Assembly: GCA_937916405.1 (NCBI GenBank)
Contig: CALFUF010000002.1
Location: forward strand, 1-12,035
Length of the DNA: 12,035 bases
DNA from: an uncultured Prevotella sp.
Lineage (GTDB): Bacteria; Bacteroidota; Bacteroidia; Bacteroidales; Bacteroidaceae
Reading direction: 5' to 3'
Numbering within the stretch: the stretch's first letter is position 1; each line of letters starts with the position of its first letter. Below the pieces are notes generated by a model. That model did no database searches, was not told the origin of the DNA, and saw only the letters and a program-made list of their open reading frames with translations. The translations under genes were made by a program, and so were the position numbers. Of the stretch, positions 1 through 8,109 are shown in pieces.

Positions 1-44
1 AGTTATATCACGCCTTTACTTTCGACCCTTCGAAAAGTTTGCTG

Positions 45-52
45 CAAAGATA
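45..52 (-). promoter_or_regulatory. Putative divergent promoter -7 box for a gene left of the window
   Basis: Read on the minus strand, this is TATCTTTG, an exact match to the Bacteroidetes -7 consensus TAnnTTTG. It faces left and no ATG follows before the window edge, so its gene would start outside. The -33 position (about 73-76) has no good TTTG match. Together with the plus-strand box at 137-144 it makes 1-152 a divergent promoter region. Function is inferred from the consensus only. Confidence 0.5.
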
Positions 53-111
53 ATAAATAAACTACAGAAAATGCAGATATGCGGATTAAAAAATATAAAA
101 ACTAAGAAAAC

Positions 112-144
112 TGTGCTCTCTGTGGTTATTTTTTCGTATCTTTG
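112..144 (+). promoter_or_regulatory. Promoter of the lysE-led operon
   Basis: TATCTTTG at 137-144 matches the Bacteroidetes -7 consensus TAnnTTTG exactly. A weak -33 candidate, TGTG, lies at 112-115 with a 21-nt spacer. Transcription should start about 5-8 nt after the -7 box, around 149-152, directly at the lysE ATG (153), so the message would have essentially no leader. It is the only clear promoter I see before the tightly spaced genes that follow. Confidence 0.6.
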
Positions 145-152
145 CAACCGAT

Positions 153-815
153 ATGCCGTTTCACGTACCTATTAATATATTAGATTTCATCTTTAAGGGC
201 ATACTGATAGGCTTGATAGCCTCAGCCCCGATGGGTCCAGTTGGCATCCTTTGTGTACAGCGAACGTTGAACAAAGGACGCTGGTATGGTTTCGCTACTG
301 GTCTGGGTGCTGCCATCAGTGATATTATCTATGCTGGTATTGCGGGATTTGGTATGTCTTTCGTGATGGACTTTATCACCAATGACCAGAACCGTTTTTA
401 TCTGCAGTTGGTCGGTAGTGTGATGTTATTATGTTTTGGACTCTTTACTTACCACACTGATCCAACAAGAAAGATGCATCAGTCCGGGCAGCAAAAAGGG
501 TCCTTATGGTATAACACATGGACCGCTTTTCTAGTGACATTCTCCAATCCGCTCATTGTGTTCCTCTTCTTGGCGATGTACGCACAATTCGCCTTTGTCC
601 TGCCTAACCATCCTTTTGAGATGTTAGTGGGCTTTATGAGTATAGTGGGAGGTGCTTTGCTATGGTGGTGGGGACTGACCTGGTTGGTGGATAAAATACG
701 AACAAAGTTTGATGAGTTTGGTATTCGTCTGATTAACCAGATAATTGGTGTTGCGGTGATTATCGGCTCCATCATTATGTTATTAGGTACGACAACAAAC
801 TTGTTGAGATTTTAG
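153..815 (+). CDS. LysE family translocator (amino-acid/metabolite exporter)
   Basis: A 220-residue integral inner-membrane protein of the LysE/RhtB type, a family that exports amino acids or related metabolites; the substrate cannot be told from sequence. The N-terminal segment FKGILIGLIASAPMGPVG (residues 14-31) carries the family hallmark, a small-residue/proline motif followed by G. About six hydrophobic segments are visible, near residues 15-37, 46-72, 84-100, 122-149, 157-180 and 194-213, which is the usual count. ATG at 153 is the only usable start: the next in-frame Met (residue 27) lies inside the first membrane segment. A promoter -7 box ends 8 nt upstream of this ATG, so translation is probably leaderless. 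It is the first gene of a compact run, with only 2 nt separating it from the next gene. Confidence 0.88.
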   Translation: MPFHVPINILDFIFKGILIGLIASAPMGPVGILCVQRTLNKGRWYGFATGLGAAISDIIYAGIAGFGMSFVMDFITNDQNRFYLQLVGSVMLLCFGLFTYHTDPTRKMHQSGQQKGSLWYNTWTAFLVTFSNPLIVFLFLAMYAQFAFVLPNHPFEMLVGFMSIVGGALLWWWGLTWLVDKIRTKFDEFGIRLINQIIGVAVIIGSIIMLLGTTTNLLRF

Positions 816-817
816 TC

Positions 818-1363
818 ATGTTCATAGCACAAGAGTTAAGACGTAAGAATATCGCAGAATACCTGCTTTATATGTGGCAAGTGGAAGACACAATCCGTGC
901 CTTTGGCTGTTCTTTGAGTCGTATTCGTCGGGAATATATCGACCGTTTCGATTATACGGACGAGCAAAAAGAGGATGAGGCTGACTGGTTTGGAAATCTG
1001 ATTCGAATGATGAATGAGGAGGGGTGTCGTGAGAAAGGTCATATACAGATTAATAAGGTGGTATTGCAACAATTGGAGGAGTTACATGTCCAGTTGCTGG
1101 GGAGTTCCAAGTTTCCTTTCTATAATGCGGAGTACTATAAGGTGTTGCCGTATATCGTGGAGTTGCGTAATCATGGAGCCAATAAGGAAGAAAACGAGAT
1201 AGAGACCTGTTTCAACTCCCTGTATGGTGTCATGATGCTGCGTTTACAGAAAAAAGAAATCTCGTTAGAGACCCAACATGCTGTCAAGGAGATATCCACT
1301 TTTATCGGGATGCTGAACGACTATTATTTGAAAGACAAGCAAGAACCGTTAGAATTCGAGTAA
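818..1363 (+). CDS. DUF4924 family protein
   Basis: A 181-residue soluble protein that I recognise as the Bacteroidetes-restricted DUF4924 family from its opening (MFIAQELRRKNIAEYLLYMW) and overall length. The sequence is charged and looks mostly helical, with no signal peptide or membrane segment. The biochemical role is unknown and I assign none. It starts 2 nt after the exporter stop and ends 1 nt before rfbD, so co-translation with both is likely. An acidic C-terminus (EPLEFE) ends the protein. Confidence is high that this is a real gene, and lower for the family name, which is recalled rather than searched. Confidence 0.8.
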   Translation: MFIAQELRRKNIAEYLLYMWQVEDTIRAFGCSLSRIRREYIDRFDYTDEQKEDEADWFGNLIRMMNEEGCREKGHIQINKVVLQQLEELHVQLLGSSKFPFYNAEYYKVLPYIVELRNHGANKEENEIETCFNSLYGVMMLRLQKKEISLETQHAVKEISTFIGMLNDYYLKDKQEPLEFE

Positions 1364-1364
1364 G

Positions 1365-2228
1365 ATGAATATATTGATAACAGGCTGTAATGGTCAGTTG
1401 GGTAATGAGATGCAGTTGCTGGAGAAGGATAATCCCCAGCATCAGTGGTTTAATACAGATGTGCAGGAGTTGGATATCACCAATGTGGATGCTGTCAGAT
1501 TCTTTGTCCAAGAACATCAAATAGATGGAATCGTTAATTGTGCCGCTTATACCGCTGTTGACAAGGCGGAGGATCATGAAGAGCTGTGTACTAAGCTGAA
1601 TGCAGAGGCTCCTGCATATCTTGCTAAGGCTATTGGGGATTGTGGAGGGTGGATGATACAGATTTCCACTGATTATGTCTTTGACGGAACGCACCATACC
1701 CCCTATGTAGAGGAAGATGACACATGCCCTAATAGCGTCTATGGTCGTACCAAGTTAGTTGGTGAACTGAATGTGCAGAAATTTTGCGAACAGTCAATGA
1801 TTATCCGTACCGCATGGATGTATAGTACTTTTGGCAATAACTTTGTTAAGACGATGATTCGTTTGGGAAAAGAACGACCTGAATTGGGTGTTATCTTTGA
1901 CCAAATAGGTACTCCTACCTATGCCCGTGACCTTGCTGTTGTTATCATGACAGTCATCAACAAAGGAGTCGTTCCGGGTGTATACCACTTCTCCAATGAA
2001 GGCGTTATCTCATGGTATGACTTCACTAAGGCGATTCATCGTATTGCGGGAATCACCACTTGTCATGTGAAGTCTCTGCATACTGCGGAGTATCCTACTC
2101 CTGCAAACCGTCCACATTATTCTGTATTGGATAAGACTAAGATAAAGAAGACATACGGTATAGAGATTCCTTATTGGGAAGAGAGTTTGAGAGATTGTAT
2201 TGAAAAGATTGAAGAATTGAAGAATTGA
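1365..2228 (+). CDS. rfbD: dTDP-4-dehydrorhamnose reductase
   Basis: Catalyses the last step of dTDP-L-rhamnose synthesis, the NAD(P)H-dependent reduction of dTDP-4-keto-L-rhamnose; cytoplasmic. At 287 residues it has the normal family length. Visible are the Rossmann dinucleotide motif TGCNGQLG (6-13), NCAAYTAVDKAE (58-69), the substrate-site strand STDYVFDG (101-108) with its catalytic Ser/Thr-type residue, and the SDR catalytic pair in YGRTK (Y126, K130). The C-terminus (IEKIEELKN) is encoded by the beginning of an 8-bp tandem repeat that runs on into the leader of prfC, so its last residues may vary between strains. The partner gene rfbA is about 7 kb away on the other strand; rfbB and rfbC are not in the window. 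Confidence 0.95.
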   Translation: MNILITGCNGQLGNEMQLLEKDNPQHQWFNTDVQELDITNVDAVRFFVQEHQIDGIVNCAAYTAVDKAEDHEELCTKLNAEAPAYLAKAIGDCGGWMIQISTDYVFDGTHHTPYVEEDDTCPNSVYGRTKLVGELNVQKFCEQSMIIRTAWMYSTFGNNFVKTMIRLGKERPELGVIFDQIGTPTYARDLAVVIMTVINKGVVPGVYHFSNEGVISWYDFTKAIHRIAGITTCHVKSLHTAEYPTPANRPHYSVLDKTKIKKTYGIEIPYWEESLRDCIEKIEELKN

Positions 2229-2245
2229 AGAACTGAAGGATTGAA
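2199..2245 (+). repeat. 8-bp tandem repeat (ATTGAAGA) across the rfbD/prfC border
   Basis: Three perfect ATTGAAGA units (2208-2215, 2216-2223, 2224-2231) are flanked by degenerate copies: ATTGAAAAG just before, then ACTGAAGG (2232-2239) and ATTGAA (2240-2245) just before the prfC ATG. The array encodes the last residues of RfbD, contains its stop codon (2226-2228) and forms the whole 17-nt spacer to prfC. Being purine-rich, the last units may stand in for a ribosome-binding sequence. Related TTGA-rich repeats lie at 6231-6262 and, inverted, at 6870-6897. Confidence 0.8.
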
Positions 2246-3832
2246 ATGAATCAAGAGATAGAAAGAAGACGAACGTTCGCGATTATTTCGCACCCTGATG
2301 CTGGTAAGACTACCTTAACAGAGAAATTCCTGTTGTTCGGTGGTCAGATACAGGTAGCGGGTGCAGTCAAGAACAACAAGATTAAGAAGACGGCAACCTC
2401 CGACTGGATGGACATCGAGAAACAACGTGGTATCTCTGTGTCAACGTCGGTGATGGAGTTTGACTATACTCCCGATGGCTCGGATGTCGAGTATAAGGTG
2501 AACATCCTGGATACACCGGGTCACCAGGACTTTGCCGAGGATACTTATCGCACCCTGACGGCTGTGGATTCTGCCATCATAGTGGTGGATGGTGCCAAAG
2601 GTGTGGAGACGCAGACTCGTAAACTGGTGTCTGTCTGCCGTATGCGTAACACCCCGGTGATAATCTTCATTAATAAGATGGACCGTGAGGGTCGTGACCC
2701 GTTCGATTTGTTGGATGAACTAGAGCAGGAACTGGAGATTAAGGTGCGTCCTTTATCATGGCCTATCAATCAAGGTGCGAAGTTCAAGGGTGTCTATAAT
2801 ATCTATGAACAGAAACTGGATTTGTTTACTCCTGATAAACAGCGAGTTACAGAGAAAGTGGAGGTGGATATCAACAGTTCTCTACTCGATGAGCGGGTAG
2901 GAGAGCAGGATGCAGCCAAGCTTCGTGAGGATTTAGAGTTGGTGGATGGTGTCTATCCGGAGTTTGAGGTGGATACCTATCGTTCCGCTGAGGTGGCTCC
3001 TGTGTTCTTTGGCTCTGCCTTGAATAACTTTGGTGTACAGGAACTGCTGAACTGTTTCGTGGAGATTGCCCCTAGTCCTCGTGATACCAAGGCAGAGGAG
3101 CGTATGGTAAAGCCCGAGGAGCCGAAGTTTACTGGTTTTATCTTTAAGATAACAGCGAATATCGACCCGAACCACCGTTCATGTATAGCTTTTTGTAAGG
3201 TATGCAGTGGAAAGTTCCAGCGTAACCAACCTTATCTGCATGTCCGCCAAGGAAAGACATTGCGTTTTTCCAGTCCTACCCAGTTTATGGCTCAACGCAA
3301 ATCGACGATTGATGAGGCTTGGCCAGGAGATATCGTAGGTTTGCCAGATAATGGCATCTTCAAGATTGGAGATACTTTGACAGAGGGAGAGCAGTTGCAT
3401 TTCCGTGGTCTGCCCTCGTTCTCCCCAGAACTCTTTAAGTATATTGAGAATGACGACCCCATGAAGTCGAAACAACTCCAGAAGGGTATCGACCAGTTGA
3501 TGGACGAGGGTGTCGCCCAGTTGTTTGTCAACCAGTTCAATGGTCGCAAGATCATCGGTACCGTAGGACAGTTGCAGTTTGAGGTCATCCAGTATCGTTT
3601 GGAGAATGAGTATAATGCCAAGTGCCGCTGGGAACCCGTCCATCTCTACAAGGCTTGCTGGATAGAGAGTGACGATGCCGCTGAGTTGGAGAATTTCAAG
3701 AAGCGTAAATACCAGTATATGGCGAAAGACAAGGAGGGGCGTGATGTGTTCCTTGCCGACTCTGGTTATGTGCTATCCATGGCTCAAGAGGATTTCAAAC
3801 ATATTAAATTCCATTTCACAAGCGAGTTCTGA
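2246..3832 (+). CDS. prfC: Peptide chain release factor 3 (RF3)
   Basis: A ribosome-dependent GTPase that removes RF1/RF2 after peptide release and contributes to post-termination quality control. At 528 residues it has the standard RF3 length. GTPase motifs are intact: G1 SHPDAGKT (15-22), G2 RGISV (61-65), G3 DTPGHQDF (89-96), G4 NKMD (143-146). The HPDAGKT P-loop and the segment KNNKIKKTATSDWMDIEKQRG-like stretch around 42-62 separate RF3 from EF-G and LepA. The remaining length fits the RF3 domains II and III. The start is set by the opening MNQEIERRRTFAIISHPDAG, which lines up with known RF3 starts. Its stop overlaps the next ATG by one base (TGATG at 3830-3834), so the downstream gene is probably translationally coupled. 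Confidence 0.96.
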   Translation: MNQEIERRRTFAIISHPDAGKTTLTEKFLLFGGQIQVAGAVKNNKIKKTATSDWMDIEKQRGISVSTSVMEFDYTPDGSDVEYKVNILDTPGHQDFAEDTYRTLTAVDSAIIVVDGAKGVETQTRKLVSVCRMRNTPVIIFINKMDREGRDPFDLLDELEQELEIKVRPLSWPINQGAKFKGVYNIYEQKLDLFTPDKQRVTEKVEVDINSSLLDERVGEQDAAKLREDLELVDGVYPEFEVDTYRSAEVAPVFFGSALNNFGVQELLNCFVEIAPSPRDTKAEERMVKPEEPKFTGFIFKITANIDPNHRSCIAFCKVCSGKFQRNQPYLHVRQGKTLRFSSPTQFMAQRKSTIDEAWPGDIVGLPDNGIFKIGDTLTEGEQLHFRGLPSFSPELFKYIENDDPMKSKQLQKGIDQLMDEGVAQLFVNQFNGRKIIGTVGQLQFEVIQYRLENEYNAKCRWEPVHLYKACWIESDDAAELENFKKRKYQYMAKDKEGRDVFLADSGYVLSMAQEDFKHIKFHFTSEF

Positions 3833-4413
3833 TGACAAGAGAAGAAGATATACGAAATGCAGTGGAGGTGCTGCGAAAGGGTGGGGTGATCCTTTATCCT
3901 ACCGATACCGTATGGGGCATTGGCTGTGATGCCACCAACGAGGAAGCCGTGAAGCGGGTTTATGAGATCAAACAGCGTGATGACTCCAAGGCACTTATCT
4001 GCTTGGTGGATAGTGATGCCCGTTTGCAGCGTTATGTGAGAAAGGTGCCTGATGTTGCCTGGCAGTTGATAGACAGTCTGATGGAGAGTGGCAGTAAACC
4101 TACCACGTTGATTCTCGATGGTGCTATCAACCTTGCCGAGAATCTGATAGCGGAAGATGGTAGTATCGGTATTCGTATTACCCAGGAGCCATTCTCCAAG
4201 GGACTTTGCTATCGCTTCCAGAAGGCCTTGGTCTCCACTTCGGCAAATATCAGTGGTGAGCCTGCCGCCCAGAATTACCAGGATATTGATCCGCGACTGT
4301 TGGAAGCAGTTGATTATGTCTGCTGGAGTCGTCGTCAGGAGCACAAGCCTCATACTCCCTCCAGTATTATCCGATTGAAAGAGAATGGGGAGGTCTCTAT
4401 TATCAGGAAGTAA
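3832..4413 (+). CDS. tsaC: L-threonylcarbamoyladenylate synthase (TsaC/YrdC/Sua5 family)
   Basis: Makes threonylcarbamoyl-AMP from Thr, bicarbonate and ATP, the first step of the t6A37 modification of ANN-decoding tRNAs. At 193 residues this is the short, single-domain TsaC/YrdC form without the Sua5 extension. Visible motifs are YPTDTVWGIGCDA (22-34), the KQR segment in the family's KxR nucleotide/carbonate-binding region (47-49), and the ATP-site loop STSANISG (135-142). The ATG shares its A with the last base of the prfC stop, which argues for coupled translation. A YciO-type paralogue of unknown activity is the main alternative, but the intact KxR and STSAN motifs favour a working TsaC. 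The gene symbol is by function; other annotations may use yrdC or sua5. Confidence 0.88.
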   Translation: MTREEDIRNAVEVLRKGGVILYPTDTVWGIGCDATNEEAVKRVYEIKQRDDSKALICLVDSDARLQRYVRKVPDVAWQLIDSLMESGSKPTTLILDGAINLAENLIAEDGSIGIRITQEPFSKGLCYRFQKALVSTSANISGEPAAQNYQDIDPRLLEAVDYVCWSRRQEHKPHTPSSIIRLKENGEVSIIRK

Positions 4414-4427
4414 TGTTATAGCATCAG

Positions 4428-6236
4428 ATGGATCGTCAACCAACAGATAACAGCAGACCGACATGGTTACAACGACTGCATGAATGGCGGGTAGAGCATG
4501 TGAGCGACAGGATGTTCTTGCTTGTCCTTGCGTTCTTTGTGGGGTTGTTCTCTGCTGTGGCTGCTTTTGTCCTGCATGGAATGATTAACCAGATTGTCGC
4601 CTTGTTGACTGGACAGTTCTCTGCCACCAGTTATAACTGGCTATACCTGGTCTATCCTGTCATCGGTATCTATTTGACTTCCTTGTTTGTACGTCATATT
4701 GTCAAGGATAATATCTCACATGGTATTACCCGAATCCTTTATGCGATTTCCTCCAACCGTAGCAGGCTGAAATCTCATAACTGTTGGTCGAGTGTTATTG
4801 CCTCCGCTATCACTATCGGCTTTGGCGGCTCTGTGGGTGCAGAGGCTCCTATTGTGTTGACGGGCTCCGCAATCGGCTCGAACTTAGGACAATTGTTTAA
4901 GTTGGACAATAAGACGCTGATGACCCTTGTGGGCTGTGGCGCCGCAGGTGCTATCGCTGGTATCTTCAAGGCTCCGATAGCAGGACTGGTGTTTACTTTG
5001 GAGGTGCTGATGATCGACCTGACGATGGCATCGTTGCTGCCTATCTTGATATCCTGTGTGACGGCAACCTGTTTTACCTATATATTTAGTGGCAATGCGG
5101 TGTTGTTCTCCTTCCATCTGGATTCAGACTGGACGGTACAGCGGGTGCCTGCTACAATCCTGTTAGGTGTCTGTTGCGGACTGGTGAGCCTGTATTTCAT
5201 CCGTACGATGAATGCCTGTGAGGACATGTTTGCCCGTTTCAAAGACAAACCCTATGTACGTTTGGTAATAGGTGGCGTCATTTTGAGTACGCTGATATTC
5301 CTCTTCCCCTCCTTGTATGGAGAGGGCTATCATTCTATTAACTTGCTGCTGAACGGGAAGACAGAGGCAGACTGGAATCAGATATTGGACAACTCACTGT
5401 TCTATGGTCACCATGAGTTCCTGATAGGTTATCTTGCTTTGGTGCTCTTTACAAAAGTGTTTGCCACTAGTGCTACTAATGGCGGCGGTGGTTGTGGTGG
5501 TACTTTTGCTCCCTCTTTGTTTATCGGTTGTTTCACTGGCTTCCTGTTCTCTCGTTTGTGGAATATCAACCAGATAGGGGTTTACGTTCCCGAGAAGAAC
5601 TTCGCTTTGTTGGGAATGGCTGGTGTGATGTCGGGCGTGATGCATGCCCCGCTAACGGGTATCTTCCTGATAGCAGAGATTACAAGTGGTTATAACCTGT
5701 TTATGCCTTTAATGATCGTGTCGGTATTTGCTTATCTCACGATTATCATTTTCGAGCCACATAGTATATATGGTATGCGACTGGCACGCCAAGGGAAACT
5801 CATTACCCATCATACCGACCATGCTGTACTTACCTTAATGAGTCTGGACTCCGTTATTGACCGCGACTATCAGGGTGTGGATGCGGATATGGAACTGGGA
5901 CAGATGGTACATAAGATCAGCCGTTCCCGTCACAGTGTCCTGCCTGTCGTGGATGCGGCTGGTAGTCTGTTAGGTGAGATTAATATCGTAAAAATACGCC
6001 ATGTTGTGTTCCGTACGGAGTTATACCATCATTTCAAGGCGAGCCAGTTGATGACAGCTCCCGCCGCAGTGTTGGATGACGGTACCTCGATGACAGAGGT
6101 GATGCGTACCTTTGAGCGGACACAGGCAGACTGGCTTCCTGTATTGGATGAGGAAAGACATCTGAAAGGATACATCTCCCGTAAAAGAATGTATAGTGCC
6201 TATCGAAAGATGGTGCATGACTTTAGCCAGGATTGA
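4428..6236 (+). CDS. ClC-family chloride transporter/channel with C-terminal CBS domains
   Basis: A 602-residue inner-membrane anion transporter or channel. The ClC core occupies about residues 25-460. The selectivity segments seen are ISHGI (the GSGIP region), GGSVGAEAP with the gating glutamate at E139, GGGGCGGTFAPSLF (the GxFxP region) and the tyrosine Y448 in SIYGMRLARQG, matching Y445 of E. coli CLC-ec1. A pair of CBS domains follows (about 470-595), which in the family bind nucleotides and regulate gating. In the helix after FKAPIAG the acidic pair of CLC-ec1 (E202-E203) reads E192-V193 here, so the internal proton glutamate is missing. Chloride is the usual substrate but is not proven. 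The gene starts 14 nt after the tsaC-like stop and is followed by TTGA repeats before fmt. Confidence 0.93.
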   Translation: MDRQPTDNSRPTWLQRLHEWRVEHVSDRMFLLVLAFFVGLFSAVAAFVLHGMINQIVALLTGQFSATSYNWLYLVYPVIGIYLTSLFVRHIVKDNISHGITRILYAISSNRSRLKSHNCWSSVIASAITIGFGGSVGAEAPIVLTGSAIGSNLGQLFKLDNKTLMTLVGCGAAGAIAGIFKAPIAGLVFTLEVLMIDLTMASLLPILISCVTATCFTYIFSGNAVLFSFHLDSDWTVQRVPATILLGVCCGLVSLYFIRTMNACEDMFARFKDKPYVRLVIGGVILSTLIFLFPSLYGEGYHSINLLLNGKTEADWNQILDNSLFYGHHEFLIGYLALVLFTKVFATSATNGGGGCGGTFAPSLFIGCFTGFLFSRLWNINQIGVYVPEKNFALLGMAGVMSGVMHAPLTGIFLIAEITSGYNLFMPLMIVSVFAYLTIIIFEPHSIYGMRLARQGKLITHHTDHAVLTLMSLDSVIDRDYQGVDADMELGQMVHKISRSRHSVLPVVDAAGSLLGEINIVKIRHVVFRTELYHHFKASQLMTAPAAVLDDGTSMTEVMRTFERTQADWLPVLDEERHLKGYISRKRMYSAYRKMVHDFSQD

Positions 6237-6262
6237 AGAGTTGAAAGATTGAAAAATTGAGG
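6231..6262 (+). repeat. Degenerate TTGA-rich tandem repeat between clc and fmt
   Basis: Units of the form RTTGARR recur here: GATTGAAGA, GTTGAAA, GATTGAAAA, ATTGAGG. They begin at the last codon of the ClC gene, include its TGA stop (6234-6236) and run to 2 nt before the fmt ATG. The final unit gives GAGGT (6259-6263), a possible Shine-Dalgarno-like sequence. It resembles the array at 2199-2245 in sequence and in its position at a gene border. Confidence 0.7.
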
Positions 6263-6264
6263 TA

Positions 6265-7248
<984 letters not shown>

Positions 7249-7319
7249 ATAATGTTAATAGCAAAATAAAATAATTTGGCTGTACGTTTCAAAAGTAGGA
7301 ACATTTAAATATATTGCCT

Positions 7320-7451
7320 ATGCAAATTTCTACTCAAGAAAACTTAATTCAGCCTCATGAGTCAACCATCTTGTTTATCAAGCAGATGGCTCGTATGTAC
7401 AGAACAGTTAAACAACCAGACAATACCTATATGGTACAAGGTCTGAATTAA
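7320..7451 (+). CDS. Small hypothetical protein, 43 residues
   Basis: An ATG-initiated ORF of 43 codons plus TAA lies in the 213-bp gap between fmt and rpe, on the same strand. It begins MQISTQENLIQPHESTILF, continues with a basic helical stretch including KQMARMYRTV, and ends YMVQGLN. No signal peptide or membrane segment is evident. The pattern PxEST..FI...AR.Y with a terminal LN resembles small Bacteroidales ORFs I have seen, but I cannot name a family and this is only recollection. The sequence looks coding-like and amphipathic, and the stop lies 10 nt before the rpe ATG, as in an operon. It could instead be a leader peptide or chance. No clear Shine-Dalgarno or consensus promoter precedes it; TTTG at 7275-7278 is a possible -33 element without a good -7 partner. 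Confidence 0.5.
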   Translation: MQISTQENLIQPHESTILFIKQMARMYRTVKQPDNTYMVQGLN

Positions 7452-7461
7452 AGAAAGAAAA

Positions 7462-8109
7462 ATGACGAAAGTATCTCCTTCATTGCTTGCTGCCGATTTC
7501 TTGCATCTCGACAAAGACATTGAGATGATTAACCGTAGTGATGCCGACTGGCTTCATTTGGATGTGATGGATGGTGTGTTCGTACCAAACATCTCTTTTG
7601 GCTTCCCCGTGTTAGAGGCTGTTGCCTCATTGTGTAAGAAACCTTTGGATGTACATTATATGATAGTACATCCGGAACGGTATATCAAACAGACGGCAAA
7701 GCTAGGTGCTATGATGATGAATGTGCATTATGAGGTATGTGATCATCTGCATCGTACCGTTCAGGAAATTCATGACGCAGGGATGAAAGCTGGTGTGACC
7801 TTGAATCCGGCAACACCAGTTTGTATGCTGGAGGATATCCTTGGTGATGTGGATATGGTATTACTCATGAGTGTCAATCCTGGTTTCGGTGGACAGAAGT
7901 TTATAGAGAATACCATACAGAAAGTTCAGCGGCTGCGTCGGATGATAGACGATGGTGGCTATCAAACCTTGATAGAGGTGGATGGTGGTGTACAGGCAGA
8001 GACTGCTCCTCGTCTGGTAAAGGCGGGAGTGGATGTGCTTGTCAGTGGAAGCTATGTGTTTAAGGCATCCAATCCAGAGCAAGTTATCAAGGAACTGAGG
8101 AGTCTTTAA
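7462..8109 (+). CDS. rpe: Ribulose-phosphate 3-epimerase
   Basis: Interconverts D-ribulose 5-phosphate and D-xylulose 5-phosphate in the non-oxidative pentose phosphate pathway; cytoplasmic. At 215 residues it is a normal-length TIM-barrel enzyme. The signatures are SPSLLAADF (5-13), HLDVMDGVFVPNIS (32-45), DVHYMIVHPERYI (63-75), MSVNPGFGGQKF (136-147) and EVDGGVQ (172-178). Expected metal ligands are H32, D34, H65 and D174, and D34 and the last Asp also serve as the acid/base pair in the family. The start is supported by the family opening MxKxSPSLLAADF and lies 10 nt after the small ORF. Its stop codon (8107-8109) overlaps the stop of the convergent sigma-factor gene, with no room for a separate terminator. 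Confidence 0.95.
   Translation: MTKVSPSLLAADFLHLDKDIEMINRSDADWLHLDVMDGVFVPNISFGFPVLEAVASLCKKPLDVHYMIVHPERYIKQTAKLGAMMMNVHYEVCDHLHRTVQEIHDAGMKAGVTLNPATPVCMLEDILGDVDMVLLMSVNPGFGGQKFIENTIQKVQRLRRMIDDGGYQTLIEVDGGVQAETAPRLVKAGVDVLVSGSYVFKASNPEQVIKELRSL

Noticed and set aside
3179..3643. Minus-strand ORFs opposite prfC
   Set aside because: They are antisense frames of RF3, without family features.
3784..4464. 226-codon minus-strand ORF opposite the tsaC-like gene
   Set aside because: It is the antisense frame of a well-supported gene with intact motifs; its translation shows no recognisable domain.
7320..7451. Riboswitch or attenuator for rpe in the fmt-rpe gap
   Set aside because: I saw no convincing stem with a T-run or known aptamer motif; the reading frame explains the stretch better.
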